A stretch of 64,000 nucleotides of DNA from Planctomycetota bacterium (lineage in GTDB: Bacteria; Planctomycetota; Phycisphaerae; Phycisphaerales; UBA1924). Of this stretch, positions 53,073 to 62,345 are shown piece after piece (positions within the stretch are counted from its first letter, which is position 1; every line of letters starts with the position of its first letter). The position numbers were made by a program, and so were the translations under genes. The notes beneath the pieces are model-generated. The model was not told the DNA's origin and made no database searches. It was given only the letters and a program-made list of their open reading frames with translations. The stretch is from assembly GCA_024280755.1 (NCBI GenBank), contig JAJRPN010000032.1, forward strand, positions 1 to 64,000, given 5' to 3'.

Positions 53073-54524
53073 CTATCGGAGTCCATATTCCTTGAGCTTG
53101 CGATACAGCGTCCGCTCGCCAATGCCCAATAACTTCGCTGTCTGCTCGCGATTCCCCGCTGTCAACTTGAGCGTCTCCCGGATCGCCCGCTTTTCAAGCT
53201 GCTCTAAACTCGTTCCGGCGAGTGACCCGCCAACACCCAAAGCAGATCCATCATCTATATGACCATCATCGCTAACTTTGATCTCATCTGGGATATGCCC
53301 GACTTCAATCCGTACCAACTGCCCATCACCACGATCCCCAATCGCCATCACCACCATATTCTCGACCACATTGATCAACTGGCGCACATTGCCAGGCCAA
53401 CGAAACGCCGTCAGACGAAGCATCGCCGCATCGCTAATCTCGGGGATCGGTTCGCCCGATAACAACTCCCCGCCAAACTTGGCGATCGCATGACGAACAA
53501 TCCGAGGGATATCTTCCCGCCTGTCCCGCAATGGTGGCAGGTGAATATGCGCCCCATTAATCCGGAAGAACAAATCCTGACGAAAACTCCCATCCGCCGT
53601 TTTCCTCGTAAAATCTTGATTCGTCGCGCTCACCAATCGAACATCGACATGCTTCGTATCGTTCGCCCCGAGCCGAACAACCTCGCCGCTCTCAAGCACC
53701 CGCAACAGCTTGGCCTGCATTGCGATCGGCATGTCGCCGATCTCATCGAGAAACACCGTCCCGTTGTCCGCATACTCGAACATCCCCTCGCGGTCCTTCT
53801 CCGCCCCGGTGTACGCCCCGCGTACATGCCCGAAGAGTTGATCCTCAAGCAAGCTCTCCGCCTGTCCGGCGCAGTTCATCGTGACAAACCGCTTGTTCGA
53901 TCGTGGCGAGTTGTTATGCACCGCCTGCGCGATCAACTCCTTACCCGTCCCGCTCTCGCCGGTGATCAACACCGGGAGCTTCGACGCCGCGACCGTCTTC
54001 ACCGTCTTCAAAATCTTCCGCATAACTTCCGAGCCCGCGATAATCCCCTCGAACCCATCGTGCTGGATGAGCTCCTTCATATCGCCCGACTCGCCCCGGA
54101 GCACCGCCTGCTCCGCAGCACGGTTCACGACCGACCGGAACACAATCAAATCCAAAGGCTTCTCGACAAAATCAAACGCCCCATGCTTAAACGCATCCCT
54201 CGCCGTCGGCACATCACCATGCGCGGTGACCATAATCGTCTCAGCGTCTGGTTGCAACTGCCCGGCGAGATCCAGCACCCGCATCCCGGCGTCGCCGCCA
54301 TCGTGGTTCACACCTTCTTTGTTCGCGCTCTCAGGCATCCGCAGATCGGTCACGATCACATCGAACGAGCCATGGCGAAGTTCTTCCGCTGCCGCTTCGA
54401 TCCCATTGACAATCGTGCAGATATGCCCCGGACGACGCAAAGCCTCCGCCATCACATCGGCATGCTCAGGCTCATCCTCAACGATCAAAACTTGCGCGAC
54501 TACTTTTTCGGGTTCGGTGCTCAT
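53073..54524 (-). CDS. NtrC-family sigma-54-dependent response regulator
   Basis: 483 residues. Receiver (10-135) with Asp60 in 'VIVTDLRMP', then a 14-residue acidic insertion ([14 protein letters not shown]) not usual at that place, Thr100 and Lys122. AAA+ domain with Walker A 'GESGTGKE' (189-196), the sigma-54 contact loop 'GAYTGA' (236-241), '[14 protein letters not shown]', and arginine fingers '[12 protein letters not shown]'. C-terminal Fis-type HTH ('[20 protein letters not shown]'). It activates sigma-54 promoters. It is 124-odd bases downstream of the HDOD-GGDEF-receiver gene on the same strand (with a gap), so the two may act together. Confidence 0.94.
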   Translation of the reverse strand: MSTEPEKVVAQVLIVEDEPEHADVMAEALRRPGHICTIVNGIEAAAEELRHGSFDVIVTDLRMPESANKEGVNHDGGDAGMRVLDLAGQLQPDAETIMVTAHGDVPTARDAFKHGAFDFVEKPLDLIVFRSVVNRAAEQAVLRGESGDMKELIQHDGFEGIIAGSEVMRKILKTVKTVAASKLPVLITGESGTGKELIAQAVHNNSPRSNKRFVTMNCAGQAESLLEDQLFGHVRGAYTGAEKDREGMFEYADNGTVFLDEIGDMPIAMQAKLLRVLESGEVVRLGANDTKHVDVRLVSATNQDFTRKTADGSFRQDLFFRINGAHIHLPPLRDRREDIPRIVRHAIAKFGGELLSGEPIPEISDAAMLRLTAFRWPGNVRQLINVVENMVVMAIGDRGDGQLVRIEVGHIPDEIKVSDDGHIDDGSALGVGGSLAGTSLEQLEKRAIRETLKLTAGNREQTAKLLGIGERTLYRKLKEYGLR

Positions 54525-54545
54525 TGGGGAAGTCTAGGACTTTAT

Positions 54546-54622
54546 CTGGTGGGATGGGCTTCCAGCCCGTCTCTTTGGGATCTCAATAAGCAAGAGACGG
54601 GCTTGGAAGCCCATCCCACCAG
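54546..54622. repeat. Inverted-repeat element G (family 3)
   Basis: CTGGTGGGATGGGCTTCC... pairs with ...GGAAGCCCATCCCACCAG (one bulge), and AGCCCGTCTCTT pairs with AAGAGACGGGCT; the loop is about 17 bases. Fills the gap between the sigma-54 regulator start and the ruvC stop. Confidence 0.9.
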
Positions 54623-54637
54623 AGAAGAGAACCATAC

Positions 54638-55141
54638 CTACACGCCCAACCCACGCCCAGCCTCAAATCGACGCAGCCCACACACCCCGATCGCCAACGC
54701 ATCGGCCACATCCGCAGGCGTGGGCAACTCTGGTAACCCAAACAACGACTGGATCGCCTCTTGCATCTGCACTTTCGTCGCCCGACCAGAGCCTGTCGCC
54801 GCCTTTTTGACCTCGGCGGGCTTGAACTCCATGATCTCTAAGCCCATCTGCTTGGCTGCCAGCAAAATCACCCCGCGCCCATGCGCCATGATAACCGCAG
54901 TCTCAGGATGCGCATAATGCACAAACAACCCCTCCACCGCGATCACACTTGGCTTCACCCGCTCGATCAACTCGCGCAGATCATGATCTAGCTCCACCAA
55001 TCGATCCGCCACCGGCGGCACCGGCGACCCGGAAGCGAGCCGAAAGACCCCCGCCTCAACTATCGCAGGCCGAACCGCATCCCCCTCGATACACCCATAG
55101 CCCGTAATTCGTAGGCCGGGATCAATACCAAGGATTCGCAT
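54638..55141 (-). CDS. ruvC: Holliday junction endonuclease RuvC
   Basis: 167 residues. It resolves four-way DNA junctions. Catalytic acids are in place: Asp7 in 'LGIDPGLRITGYG', Glu70 in 'IAVEGLFVHYAHPETA', Asp144 and Asp147 in 'TPADVADALAIG'. 'AHGRGVILLAA' and 'YAP'-like 'FKPAEVKKAATGSGRATKVQM' fit the family. ruvA and ruvB are not adjacent. Follows the trypsin-like gene by 25 bases. Confidence 0.95.
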   Translation of the reverse strand: MRILGIDPGLRITGYGCIEGDAVRPAIVEAGVFRLASGSPVPPVADRLVELDHDLRELIERVKPSVIAVEGLFVHYAHPETAVIMAHGRGVILLAAKQMGLEIMEFKPAEVKKAATGSGRATKVQMQEAIQSLFGLPELPTPADVADALAIGVCGLRRFEAGRGLGV

Positions 55142-55166
55142 GAGAGAAGTATACTCGATCTCTGAC

Positions 55167-55910
55167 TCACTCGGCGAGCTCTGAGAATGGAAATCGGTAC
55201 GCAGGCGTAATCACTATCTGATCTCGCAGTATCCGCTCTCTTCCGTTCTCACTGGTATGGCTAAAAACGCCCGAAGCGGTTGCGATACCAACAAGAACCC
55301 TGGTTCCGTCAGGATACTCGCCAATCACCGGACTCCCAGAGAGATAATGACTCTCAATATCCGAAGCTGACAACCCCGCAAGAAGATACTCGTTGCCCGC
55401 TGGAGCCAACATTTTTCGTAATGGAATCGCTACAGGCTCGCCAGTGTCATGTCGCCGTGTAGCAAGCGTCGCCCTGCGAAACTCCAAAACCCGATCCTTC
55501 GTCAAAGGCACATACGAAACAAACTCATCCAAAGCAGCTTGAGTCTTGAGCACAAGGAAATCATTCTGAATCGCACTCGACACAAGATTGACAAACCTGT
55601 CATCTTCCCGTTCTCCTGCCCAGCCATCAGCCACTATTGAATAGTCAATATGCTCGCCATCGACTTGAACTGGATGCTCCGGTTCTGGGTCATACCCGAA
55701 GGCATGCGCAGCGGTAAGCACGGTGTGCTCACCGATCGCGAGCCCGGTTAAGATGGCATCGCCTTTATTAAGCTTGGGATCGCTGAACATATGCTCATTG
55801 CGAATCTCAACGACACCCCGCGTCGCACCCGGTATCGGCGAGTGCAAACACCCCGCACCCATCCCAAGGAACAACACCGCAAACACACGCCACATCAACC
55901 TTTGATTCAT
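55167..55910 (-). CDS. Trypsin-like serine protease-fold exported protein
   Basis: 247 residues with an N-terminal signal ending near Cys21 ('GMGAGC'), perhaps lipidated. The chymotrypsin-fold triad can be read: His69 in 'VLTAAHAFG', Asp117 in 'NDFLVLK', and Ser191 in 'YLSGSPVIG' (the GxSGSP motif of the V8/HtrA-like branch, here with Tyr-Leu in place of Gly-Asn/Asp). The oxyanion-hole change makes activity uncertain. Placed 25 bases before ruvC on the same strand. Substrate unknown. Confidence 0.7.
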   Translation of the reverse strand: MNQRLMWRVFAVLFLGMGAGCLHSPIPGATRGVVEIRNEHMFSDPKLNKGDAILTGLAIGEHTVLTAAHAFGYDPEPEHPVQVDGEHIDYSIVADGWAGEREDDRFVNLVSSAIQNDFLVLKTQAALDEFVSYVPLTKDRVLEFRRATLATRRHDTGEPVAIPLRKMLAPAGNEYLLAGLSASDIESHYLSGSPVIGEYPDGTRVLVGIATASGVFSHTSENGRERILRDQIVITPAYRFPFSELAE

Positions 55911-55936
55911 ACCGAGGTATACACAGCAGACAAATA

Positions 55937-56557
55937 CTATGTTGCACTCATCTGCTGATAATGCGCCATCGTGTGCACGATCGTCTTGACCATCACATCT
56001 GCCTCGATGTTCACCAGCTCCCCCGTTGCCCGATCACCAAGATTCGTACGCTCTAAGGTCTCGGGGATCAACGCCACCTCGACCCATCGCTGGGCCACAT
56101 CCAACGCTGCGATTGTCAGCGATATCCCATCAATACAGATCGAGCCTTTGGGAATCATGAATCGCATCAGATCCGCATCGAGCGTCAATCGAACACGGTA
56201 CCCATCGCTCGGATCAACCAAGGCCACCGTTGCGGTGCCGTCAACATGCCCTTGGACCTGATGCCCATCGAGCCCATCGCCCATGCGCAATGGCCGCTCT
56301 AAGTTGATCCGCTGACCGACCTCCCAGCCTCCCAGCGTTGTTTTCGACAGCGTTTCAGGAATCGCATCGAAGGTCATCAAGCCGTCGGCATCGCCCATCG
56401 CGATCACCAGCGTCAGGCAGCATCCGTTGTTGGCGACCGAATCGCCGGGCTTGGGCTCATAGTCCCACCCTTTGGGATCAACCACGACCCGAAGCCCGAT
56501 TTGGGTCGTTTGAACGCTCTGCACGGTGCCGACTTGTTGGATAATCCCGGTATACAT
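55937..56557 (-). CDS. ribE: Riboflavin synthase alpha chain
   Basis: 206 residues from the second of two adjacent ATGs (56557; 56560 also possible); longer frames upstream have no family sequence. It makes riboflavin from two lumazines. The two-fold repeat is clear: 'MYTGIIQQVGTV', 'GDSVANNGCCLTLV', 'LSKTTLGGWEVGQRINLERPLRMGDGLDGHQVQGHVDGTA' and then 'GSICIDGISLTIA', 'ALIPETLERTNLGDRATGELVNIEAD'. Length is normal. No FMN-riboswitch-like sequence is visible upstream; the 175-base divergent gap with the next gene holds the promoters. Confidence 0.94.
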   Translation of the reverse strand: MYTGIIQQVGTVQSVQTTQIGLRVVVDPKGWDYEPKPGDSVANNGCCLTLVIAMGDADGLMTFDAIPETLSKTTLGGWEVGQRINLERPLRMGDGLDGHQVQGHVDGTATVALVDPSDGYRVRLTLDADLMRFMIPKGSICIDGISLTIAALDVAQRWVEVALIPETLERTNLGDRATGELVNIEADVMVKTIVHTMAHYQQMSAT

Positions 56558-56732
56558 CATCGAACCGTATGCGGTTTTGTGCGAACAGTCGCTTGCAAGA
56601 TCGTTTGGAGGGCATAATTGCCCCTCAGAAATGCTGAGCAATCCGTGTAGCCGACCCGCCGGGCGGATATCATGCACCTCCCCGATTCGATCGGGCACCG
56701 GCCAAGACGCACCCTATATGGGAGATGACTCC

Positions 56733-57914
56733 ATGTCCAACATGTTCAATATGTATGAGAAATCAATGATTACACCCGTTCTACTCCTTGCAGGCGCAGC
56801 CTTGGCAATCGGCGGCTGTACGACATCATCTTCCACCACCAACACGCAGTCCAACAAATCAGGCCAAATCCAAGCCGATACAAAGGACAACCCAGCCAAC
56901 CAGGATTGGAAGATCACCCACTCTGGCTGGGCTTCGATGGGGTATGAATGGCAGTGGACCGGGTTCCCCCCGCTCCAGCCAGGTGCGGTCATCGATCATG
57001 CCACTGCATACGAAGACATCCTCGTATTCCAAGGCTCAGGCTCGACGCTCTCGGTCCTCGAAGCAAACACCGGCAAGGTCCGCTGGTCGCGCCAGGTTGA
57101 TCGCCCAGCGACTGTTTTCCAAGAATCAATCCGTCATGGCGAAACCCTCTACACCGCTTCGGATACCGAACTCTGGGAAATCAACATCAACAATGGCAAC
57201 ACGCTCGATCGTGATTCATTGGGCACTCTGGTCAACACCTCGCCATTGATTGTCGATGATCTCGCTATCTTCGGCACCCTCGCTGGCGAACTCTTCGCCT
57301 GGCAAATGACCAACGACTTTAAGCTCTGGTCATACAAGTTTGATGGCCCGATCCATCTCCCTGCGATTCAAATCGATGGCTACTACATCGCAGCGATCTC
57401 CGAAAAAGGCGAAATCCGCACGCTTCAAACAACCAATGCACACTCTGGTATCTCGGTGCGTATCGCAGGGGGCGCAGATGCCAACTTGCTTACCGATGGC
57501 GTCGGGATCTATGTTGCATCCAAAGACCAATCGCTCTACGCCTTCGATGTCGAAGACGGATTCCGGTTCTGGCGCAAACGATCAAGCGCACCAGTTGTCA
57601 TCCAGCACACCCTCCACGATGGCATCATCTATGCCACCACCGAGGACACCGGGCTGATGGCAATCGATTCGGCGACCGGCGATGTGATCTGGTCAAACGA
57701 AGAGATCGGCGGCTGGGCACTCACCGTCAACGACGGTCACGAGCTTATCGTCTGGTCAGGATATGAACTCCTCGCGATCGACATCGATCGCGGCGATATC
57801 CTCAACAAGATACCTTTGACCGAAATCGCAGGCATCCGTACAGATTCCATCAATGATGGCGACCTCTATGTCATCACCCTCGAAGGCTCGGTCGCCAAGT
57901 TCAGCCTCAAGTAA
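56733..57914 (+). CDS. PQQ-repeat (BamB-like) lipoprotein
   Basis: 393 residues from the ATG at 56733 (GGAG 8 bases upstream). A signal ends 'ALAIGGCTTSSS', with Cys32 as likely lipidated residue. The body is a beta-propeller of PQQ/BamB-type repeats ('LSVLEANTGKVRWSRQV', 'GELFAWQMTNDFKLWSYKF', 'QSLYAFDVEDGFRFWRKR', 'GLMAIDSATGDVIWSNEE'). BamB is part of the outer-membrane beta-barrel assembly machine; other PQQ-like lipoproteins are scaffolds, so the exact role is open. It precedes purH by 46 bases on the same strand. Confidence 0.8.
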   Translation: MSNMFNMYEKSMITPVLLLAGAALAIGGCTTSSSTTNTQSNKSGQIQADTKDNPANQDWKITHSGWASMGYEWQWTGFPPLQPGAVIDHATAYEDILVFQGSGSTLSVLEANTGKVRWSRQVDRPATVFQESIRHGETLYTASDTELWEININNGNTLDRDSLGTLVNTSPLIVDDLAIFGTLAGELFAWQMTNDFKLWSYKFDGPIHLPAIQIDGYYIAAISEKGEIRTLQTTNAHSGISVRIAGGADANLLTDGVGIYVASKDQSLYAFDVEDGFRFWRKRSSAPVVIQHTLHDGIIYATTEDTGLMAIDSATGDVIWSNEEIGGWALTVNDGHELIVWSGYELLAIDIDRGDILNKIPLTEIAGIRTDSINDGDLYVITLEGSVAKFSLK

Positions 57915-57960
57915 AATACCCCCTCGCCGCCACACCCCTCACCCGATAGGGACACATCCA

Positions 57961-59580
57961 ATGACCTCCAAAGCACACGCTGAGGCTATCGCTCCCACCA
58001 CGGACCTCGTCCGGGTTTCACGGGCGCTGGTCTCTGTTTCTGACAAAGCAGGCATCATCGAACTGGGCAAAATCCTCGCAGAGTTCAGCATCGAGATCAT
58101 CTCAACCGGAGGCACCGCCACTACCCTCGCCAACGCCGGCGTTAAAGTCACCATGATCGATGAGGTCACCGGCTTCCCCGAGATGATGGACGGGCGGGTC
58201 AAAACACTTCATCCCAAAATTCACGGCGGGCTCCTGGCGAGGCGTGACCTGCCCGGGCATGTCCAGTCCATGGTCGATCACGATATCAAGCCGATCGATC
58301 TCGTCATCGTGAATCTCTATCCGTTCGAAGCAACGATCGCCAAAGAGGGCGTTATCGACAGCGAAGCAATCGAGCAGATTGATATTGGTGGCCCATCTAT
58401 GGTTCGCTCGGCAGCGAAGAACCATGCCTCGGTCGCCGTCGTCACCGGCCCATCCCAATACGAAACACTCGTCTCCCAACTCAAAGCAAATATTGGACAA
58501 ACCTCGTTCGCGTTTCGCAAAGAACTTGCTGCAGAAGCATTCGTCCAGACCGCAAGCTATGACGCGATGATCGCCAACTGGATGACCCGCGACGATGAAC
58601 AAGCCCCCGATACCCTCACACTGAGCTATCGCAAGGTTGACGATCTCCGCTATGGCGAAAACCCTCATCAATCCGCAGCCTCGTATCGTGCCATCGGTGC
58701 CCCAATGGGAACGCTGATTGATGCCGAGCAGCTTCATGGCAAGCCGTTGAGTTTTAACAATCTCAACGACGCATCCGCTGCCCTCGAAACCGTCCGCGCC
58801 ATCGCACGAGTCAAGGGCACCCAACACGCTGCGATCGTACTCAAGCACACCAACCCGTGCGGCGCAGCAAGTGCGCCAACCATCGCAGCTGCGATTGATC
58901 GAGCGATTGCAGGCGATCCGATGGCAGCCTTTGGCGGCATCCTTGCCAGCTCGACCCAGATCAATCTCGCGGGCGCACAGCGAATCGCTGCTGAGGGAAC
59001 CTTCTTCGAGGTGGTCATTGCGCCGTCCTACGCACCCGATGCCCTCGAACTACTCCAGCAACGCTGGAAGAACCTGCGCATCTTGGCGGTTGGTGATCAG
59101 GTGCCTTGGATCAACAGAGAGACCAAGTTCATCCCCGGCGGGTTGCTGGTGCAAGATCGAGATTTGGTCACGCCGATCCATGATCAATGGACCTACCAGG
59201 CCGGTCCAAAGCCAACGAACGAACAACTTGATGCTACAGCCATGCTCGAAACGGTTTGCCGATCATTATCATCTAACGCGGTACTTCTTGGTGGTATTGA
59301 CAACCAGAGCGTCCGGCTCTTTGGCGCCGGCGCTGGGCAGATGGATCGTGTTGCCTCGTGCCTCGGTGCAGTGCGCAAAGCTGGAGATTTGGTGAAGGGA
59401 TCAATTGCATTGTCTGATGCGTTCTTCCCATTCCCCGATGGCCCACAGATTTTGATCGATGCGGGCGTCTCGATGATCGTCCACCCCGGAGGCTCAAAGC
59501 GTGACTCCGAAACCTTTGAACTCTGCGACCAACACAATGTCACCTGTATGACCACAGGCATCCGCCACTTCCGGCACTAA
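57961..59580 (+). CDS. purH: Bifunctional AICAR transformylase / IMP cyclohydrolase
   Basis: 539 residues from the ATG at 57961. Carries out the last two steps to IMP. The cyclohydrolase part has 'RALVSVSDKAGIIELGK', 'STGGTATTL', 'VTGFPEMMDGRVKTLHPKIHGGLLARRD' and 'DLVIVNLYPFE'; the transformylase part has 'LRYGENPHQSAA', 'KHTNPCGAA' and 'FPFPDGPQILIDAGV'. All regular. The second purine gene of the window, not linked to purL. Element F3 follows 19 bases after its stop. Confidence 0.96.
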   Translation: MTSKAHAEAIAPTTDLVRVSRALVSVSDKAGIIELGKILAEFSIEIISTGGTATTLANAGVKVTMIDEVTGFPEMMDGRVKTLHPKIHGGLLARRDLPGHVQSMVDHDIKPIDLVIVNLYPFEATIAKEGVIDSEAIEQIDIGGPSMVRSAAKNHASVAVVTGPSQYETLVSQLKANIGQTSFAFRKELAAEAFVQTASYDAMIANWMTRDDEQAPDTLTLSYRKVDDLRYGENPHQSAASYRAIGAPMGTLIDAEQLHGKPLSFNNLNDASAALETVRAIARVKGTQHAAIVLKHTNPCGAASAPTIAAAIDRAIAGDPMAAFGGILASSTQINLAGAQRIAAEGTFFEVVIAPSYAPDALELLQQRWKNLRILAVGDQVPWINRETKFIPGGLLVQDRDLVTPIHDQWTYQAGPKPTNEQLDATAMLETVCRSLSSNAVLLGGIDNQSVRLFGAGAGQMDRVASCLGAVRKAGDLVKGSIALSDAFFPFPDGPQILIDAGVSMIVHPGGSKRDSETFELCDQHNVTCMTTGIRHFRH

Positions 59581-59598
59581 GCCTTCGCTCGAATCTCT

Positions 59599-59749
59599 GG
59601 GTGCCACTGCTTGACCGTCTTCGGCGCAGTCGGGTCTTTTCCTCACTGCGCCGGGTGCCATGCAGGTGACGAAGTCTCCTGCATGTCTTCTCGTGATCGC
59701 AAACAACTCAAGACATGCAGGAGCCGAAGACGGCTCCAACATGGCACCC
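59599..59749. repeat. Compound inverted-repeat element F3 (family 2, three arms)
   Basis: Starts GGGTGCCACTGCTTGACCG and ends ATGGCACCC, with a second internal GGGTGCCATGCAGG at 59654. The internal arm pairs with the right arm (CTCCTGCATG/CATGCAGGAG); the first left arm is left without its partner. So it looks like one full element with half of another attached. Between purH and the HNH gene. Confidence 0.85.
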
Positions 59750-59909
59750 AGAGCCAAACAAGAATGTGCATGAACACGCTTGGATATCGGAAGTTGCTAT
59801 CGGGCATAAACCAGATTTCGACCCGTAAAGCCCGATCTTGAACGATCCATCATGCGATTACTCGCGTATAAGGTTGAAGAGAGGACCAAAAACTGGTAGA
59901 TATAGATAT

Positions 59910-60710
59910 ATGGCCCGCAGACCCAAAGCATCAAAGTCCAAGCGGCCCGGCAAACGAACCGGATCGGGTAAGAACCGATCTGGGAAAACCAATGCTGGGA
60001 ACGGGATCGGTGCCCACTCGATTGACGATCAAAATCCCGATCACATACTCGGCACCAGCGCTCTCTCAGCAGCTGGTGCCCTCCCCACCTTCAACGACGG
60101 ACTCGCTGCCAAGGTCTTGGTCCTCAACCGCAACTACCTCGCATCGCGTGTGATCTCGGCCAAACGAGCATTTATCCTCCTCGCGCGTGAAGCAGCAGAG
60201 GTGATTCACGCGGACGATGGCTCATTTGCAAACTACGATTTCATCACTTGGGCAGAACTCTCGCAGCTTCAAAAAGAGTTCGAGCCCGACAACTACGATT
60301 GGGTAAAAACCGTCCGCTTCGAGATCGCAGTCCCACGCATCATTCGACTCACCGGCTACGACAAACTCCCACAACAACGCGTCAAGCTTAATCGCCGAAA
60401 CCTCTTCGCACGCGATCATAACCAATGCCAATACTGCGGCAGCCGATTCCCGACTTCAGAACTCTCGATTGATCATGTTGTTCCACGCACACAAAGCGGC
60501 CCAGACACTTGGACCAACTTAGTCTGCTCGTGTATCCGATGCAACTCGCGCAAAGGCGGACGCACGCCGACACAGGCCAACATGAAACTGATCCGCAAGC
60601 CGATCCAGCCAAAGCGGAACCCACTGATCTCGGTCAAACTCACCAACGAAAAATACGCCTCGTGGAAGGTCTTCCTCGACGAAGCGTATTGGTCAGTTGA
60701 GTTGCGATAA
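59910..60710 (+). CDS. HNH endonuclease-family protein
   Basis: 266 residues from the ATG at 59910; the frame is open back to 59838. A basic, Gly/Ser-rich tail (1-35) precedes a domain with 'VLVLNRNYLASRVISAKRAFILL' and the zinc-HNH fold: 'CQYCG' (173-177), 'SIDHVVPR' (His189), 'LVCSCIRCNSRKGG' (Cys208 and Cys211, with Asn212). This is the group of chromosomal HNH proteins found in planctomycetes and cyanobacteria; the substrate is unknown. It follows purH and element F3 by 160 bases. Confidence 0.85.
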   Translation: MARRPKASKSKRPGKRTGSGKNRSGKTNAGNGIGAHSIDDQNPDHILGTSALSAAGALPTFNDGLAAKVLVLNRNYLASRVISAKRAFILLAREAAEVIHADDGSFANYDFITWAELSQLQKEFEPDNYDWVKTVRFEIAVPRIIRLTGYDKLPQQRVKLNRRNLFARDHNQCQYCGSRFPTSELSIDHVVPRTQSGPDTWTNLVCSCIRCNSRKGGRTPTQANMKLIRKPIQPKRNPLISVKLTNEKYASWKVFLDEAYWSVELR

Positions 60711-60719
60711 ATTCTGGTT

Positions 60720-61385
60720 TTAGTCACCCGAGTGGACAGAGCCGTCGAGAAATGCGATGTTGGCTCCAGTTCGATCGCCCGGCACAATACTCGACCATCG
60801 GTCTCGATCGACATGGAAGGGACGGAAATCCGAAAACACCGGCAACCCCCTCGGATAAGTCCGCCCAATCTGTTGCGGCTGAGTGTACAAATCAAGTATG
60901 TATGTCATGTCACTCCGAACCCACTCTCCAGGCTCTGCCGTCACCTGCATAAACGATGACGGCTGATACACATAACTGAATCCGGTATGCACACCATATA
61001 CGCGATCCGATGGACACATAAACGGATCGATCCGTTCGATCTCTTCACCCATCACACCCGTTGGCATCACCACATCCAAGTAGGACGACAACGCCAGATA
61101 TGGCTCAGGTTCATCGACCGTGGGATAAATAACTGTCACCCACGGAATATCCCCGCGATTGTCATCCCGGTACATCTGCAACCCGGTAACAAGTGAGCGA
61201 AGATTCGCCTTGCAACGAACACTCCGCGCGGATTCAATCGTCCCGCTTATCGCAGGCATGAGAATCCCGATCAGAATCGCGATAATACCAATCGCGACCA
61301 ATAACTCAACCAAGGTGAATCCACAATAAGACCTCCCAGAGTACATCGATCTTTGGCTTGGCCGACTATTCATCACCCTGCACAT
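60720..61385 (-). CDS. Type II secretion pseudopilin-like protein (planctomycete H-X9-DG type)
   Basis: 221 residues from the ATG at 61385 (AAGGA 7 bases upstream; a second ATG at 61373 also overlaps the previous stop). Leader cleaved after Gly22, then 'FTLVELLVAIGIIAILIGIL' with Glu at +5. 'SARSVRCKANLRSLVTGLQMYRDDNRGDIP' matches the planctomycete DUF1559/pseudopilin group; the end 'GANIAFLDGSVHSGD' is the H-x-DG-like tail. It overlaps the 89-residue gene, forming a small operon with it and the next two. Confidence 0.8.
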   Translation of the reverse strand: MCRVMNSRPSQRSMYSGRSYCGFTLVELLVAIGIIAILIGILMPAISGTIESARSVRCKANLRSLVTGLQMYRDDNRGDIPWVTVIYPTVDEPEPYLALSSYLDVVMPTGVMGEEIERIDPFMCPSDRVYGVHTGFSYVYQPSSFMQVTAEPGEWVRSDMTYILDLYTQPQQIGRTYPRGLPVFSDFRPFHVDRDRWSSIVPGDRTGANIAFLDGSVHSGD

Positions 61386-61635
61386 CAGATATTCCTTGGG
61401 TTTGAATCCTCGCTGTCTCGATCCTGACCTGGCGTGCTTTTTCTTCGCATGGCGGACAATCGCTCTCCGACCCGCCTTCAACAAAGCTTGCAGCAGCCTT
61501 CCGCTGAGCCAATGTATCAGCAATCGCCCGCCCGCCACCTGAAATTAGTATCGAAAATGCTAAAAGCACAAACACACACGAAATCAGCACCCCATCAAAG
61601 ATCTTTGACGACTTCCTCTTTGCTTGCTCGCTCAT
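61366..61635 (-). CDS. Small membrane protein with CPPC motif
   Basis: 89 residues. One membrane helix (about 14-34), then a short exported part with 'ESDCPPCEEKARQ' (Cys60 and Cys63), a CxxC like those of thiol-redox proteins or metal sites but without a thioredoxin fold around it. Its ATG overlaps the stop of the 218-residue gene by 4 bases (ATGA), and its end overlaps the pseudopilin start, so the three are translated together. No family recognised. Confidence 0.7.
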   Translation of the reverse strand: MSEQAKRKSSKIFDGVLISCVFVLLAFSILISGGGRAIADTLAQRKAAASFVEGGSESDCPPCEEKARQVRIETARIQTQGISDVQGDE

Positions 61636-62288
61636 TCGTGCGTCTCACCTTCGAGAATAAAGGTGCCTCGGGCCTTGAGTTGGCGTTTTATATTTGCAGC
61701 GACACTGGGCCCATACCTATCAAAGTATGTACGGGGATGTATATAAATATCCATCAGCCGATCTCGGATCGGCCCGGGTGTGTCGGCAAGCCCTGATCGC
61801 ATCACATGAACCGCTGCAAAGTTGAAACTGTCAAAGCTTTCCGTCTGATACAGACCCGCCATCAACTGATCGATCAAAATCTGGCGTTGGTCTTCATCAA
61901 TCGGAGCATCCGCATTGAACCGCTCGGCAATCGCGGAGAGTGCATCGTAATGGCCCAAGACCAACTCGAGGAGCCCGACATCAAAGTTTTCGCCCGTTCT
62001 TACCTGATCGTCACGAATAGGTGGTATATCAATAAAACGAAGCAACTCGCCAACCTCGCGCGATGACCAGTTCGGAGCATGAAGCAGGTCGGACATGATG
62101 TAGTTAGAGTCCGTTTGATACTGAACGGAAAGATCCGATTCCTCTCGCACTTCAAGCGTTAAGGGCGCACCAAGTTTATGCTTCCACAAAGGCGTTGCTT
62201 TGAAATGGTAATAGCGAAGACCCACAGTGCCTACAATATACGCCAGCAATAAAACAACGGTCGCCAACAAAACCCTTCGTATACTCAT
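61632..62288 (-). CDS. Membrane-anchored protein of unknown function
   Basis: 218 residues: one N-terminal helix (about 6-24, 'LLATVVLLLAYIVGTVGL'), then a helical exported domain with 'REESDLSVQYQTDSNYIMSD' and 'LIDQLMAGLYQTESFDSFNF'. No match is recognised. It is upstream of and coupled to the CPPC gene, and with it and the pseudopilin forms a three-gene unit. Confidence 0.7.
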   Translation of the reverse strand: MSIRRVLLATVVLLLAYIVGTVGLRYYHFKATPLWKHKLGAPLTLEVREESDLSVQYQTDSNYIMSDLLHAPNWSSREVGELLRFIDIPPIRDDQVRTGENFDVGLLELVLGHYDALSAIAERFNADAPIDEDQRQILIDQLMAGLYQTESFDSFNFAAVHVMRSGLADTPGPIRDRLMDIYIHPRTYFDRYGPSVAANIKRQLKARGTFILEGETHE

Positions 62289-62345
62289 CGCTTCGCCTTT
62301 CTTGGCTATGTCTTATCTACGGTTTAACTCCGACAACATTTCAGT

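Noticed and set aside
56558-56732. FMN riboswitch before ribE
   Set aside because: None of the conserved FMN-aptamer segments is seen on either strand.
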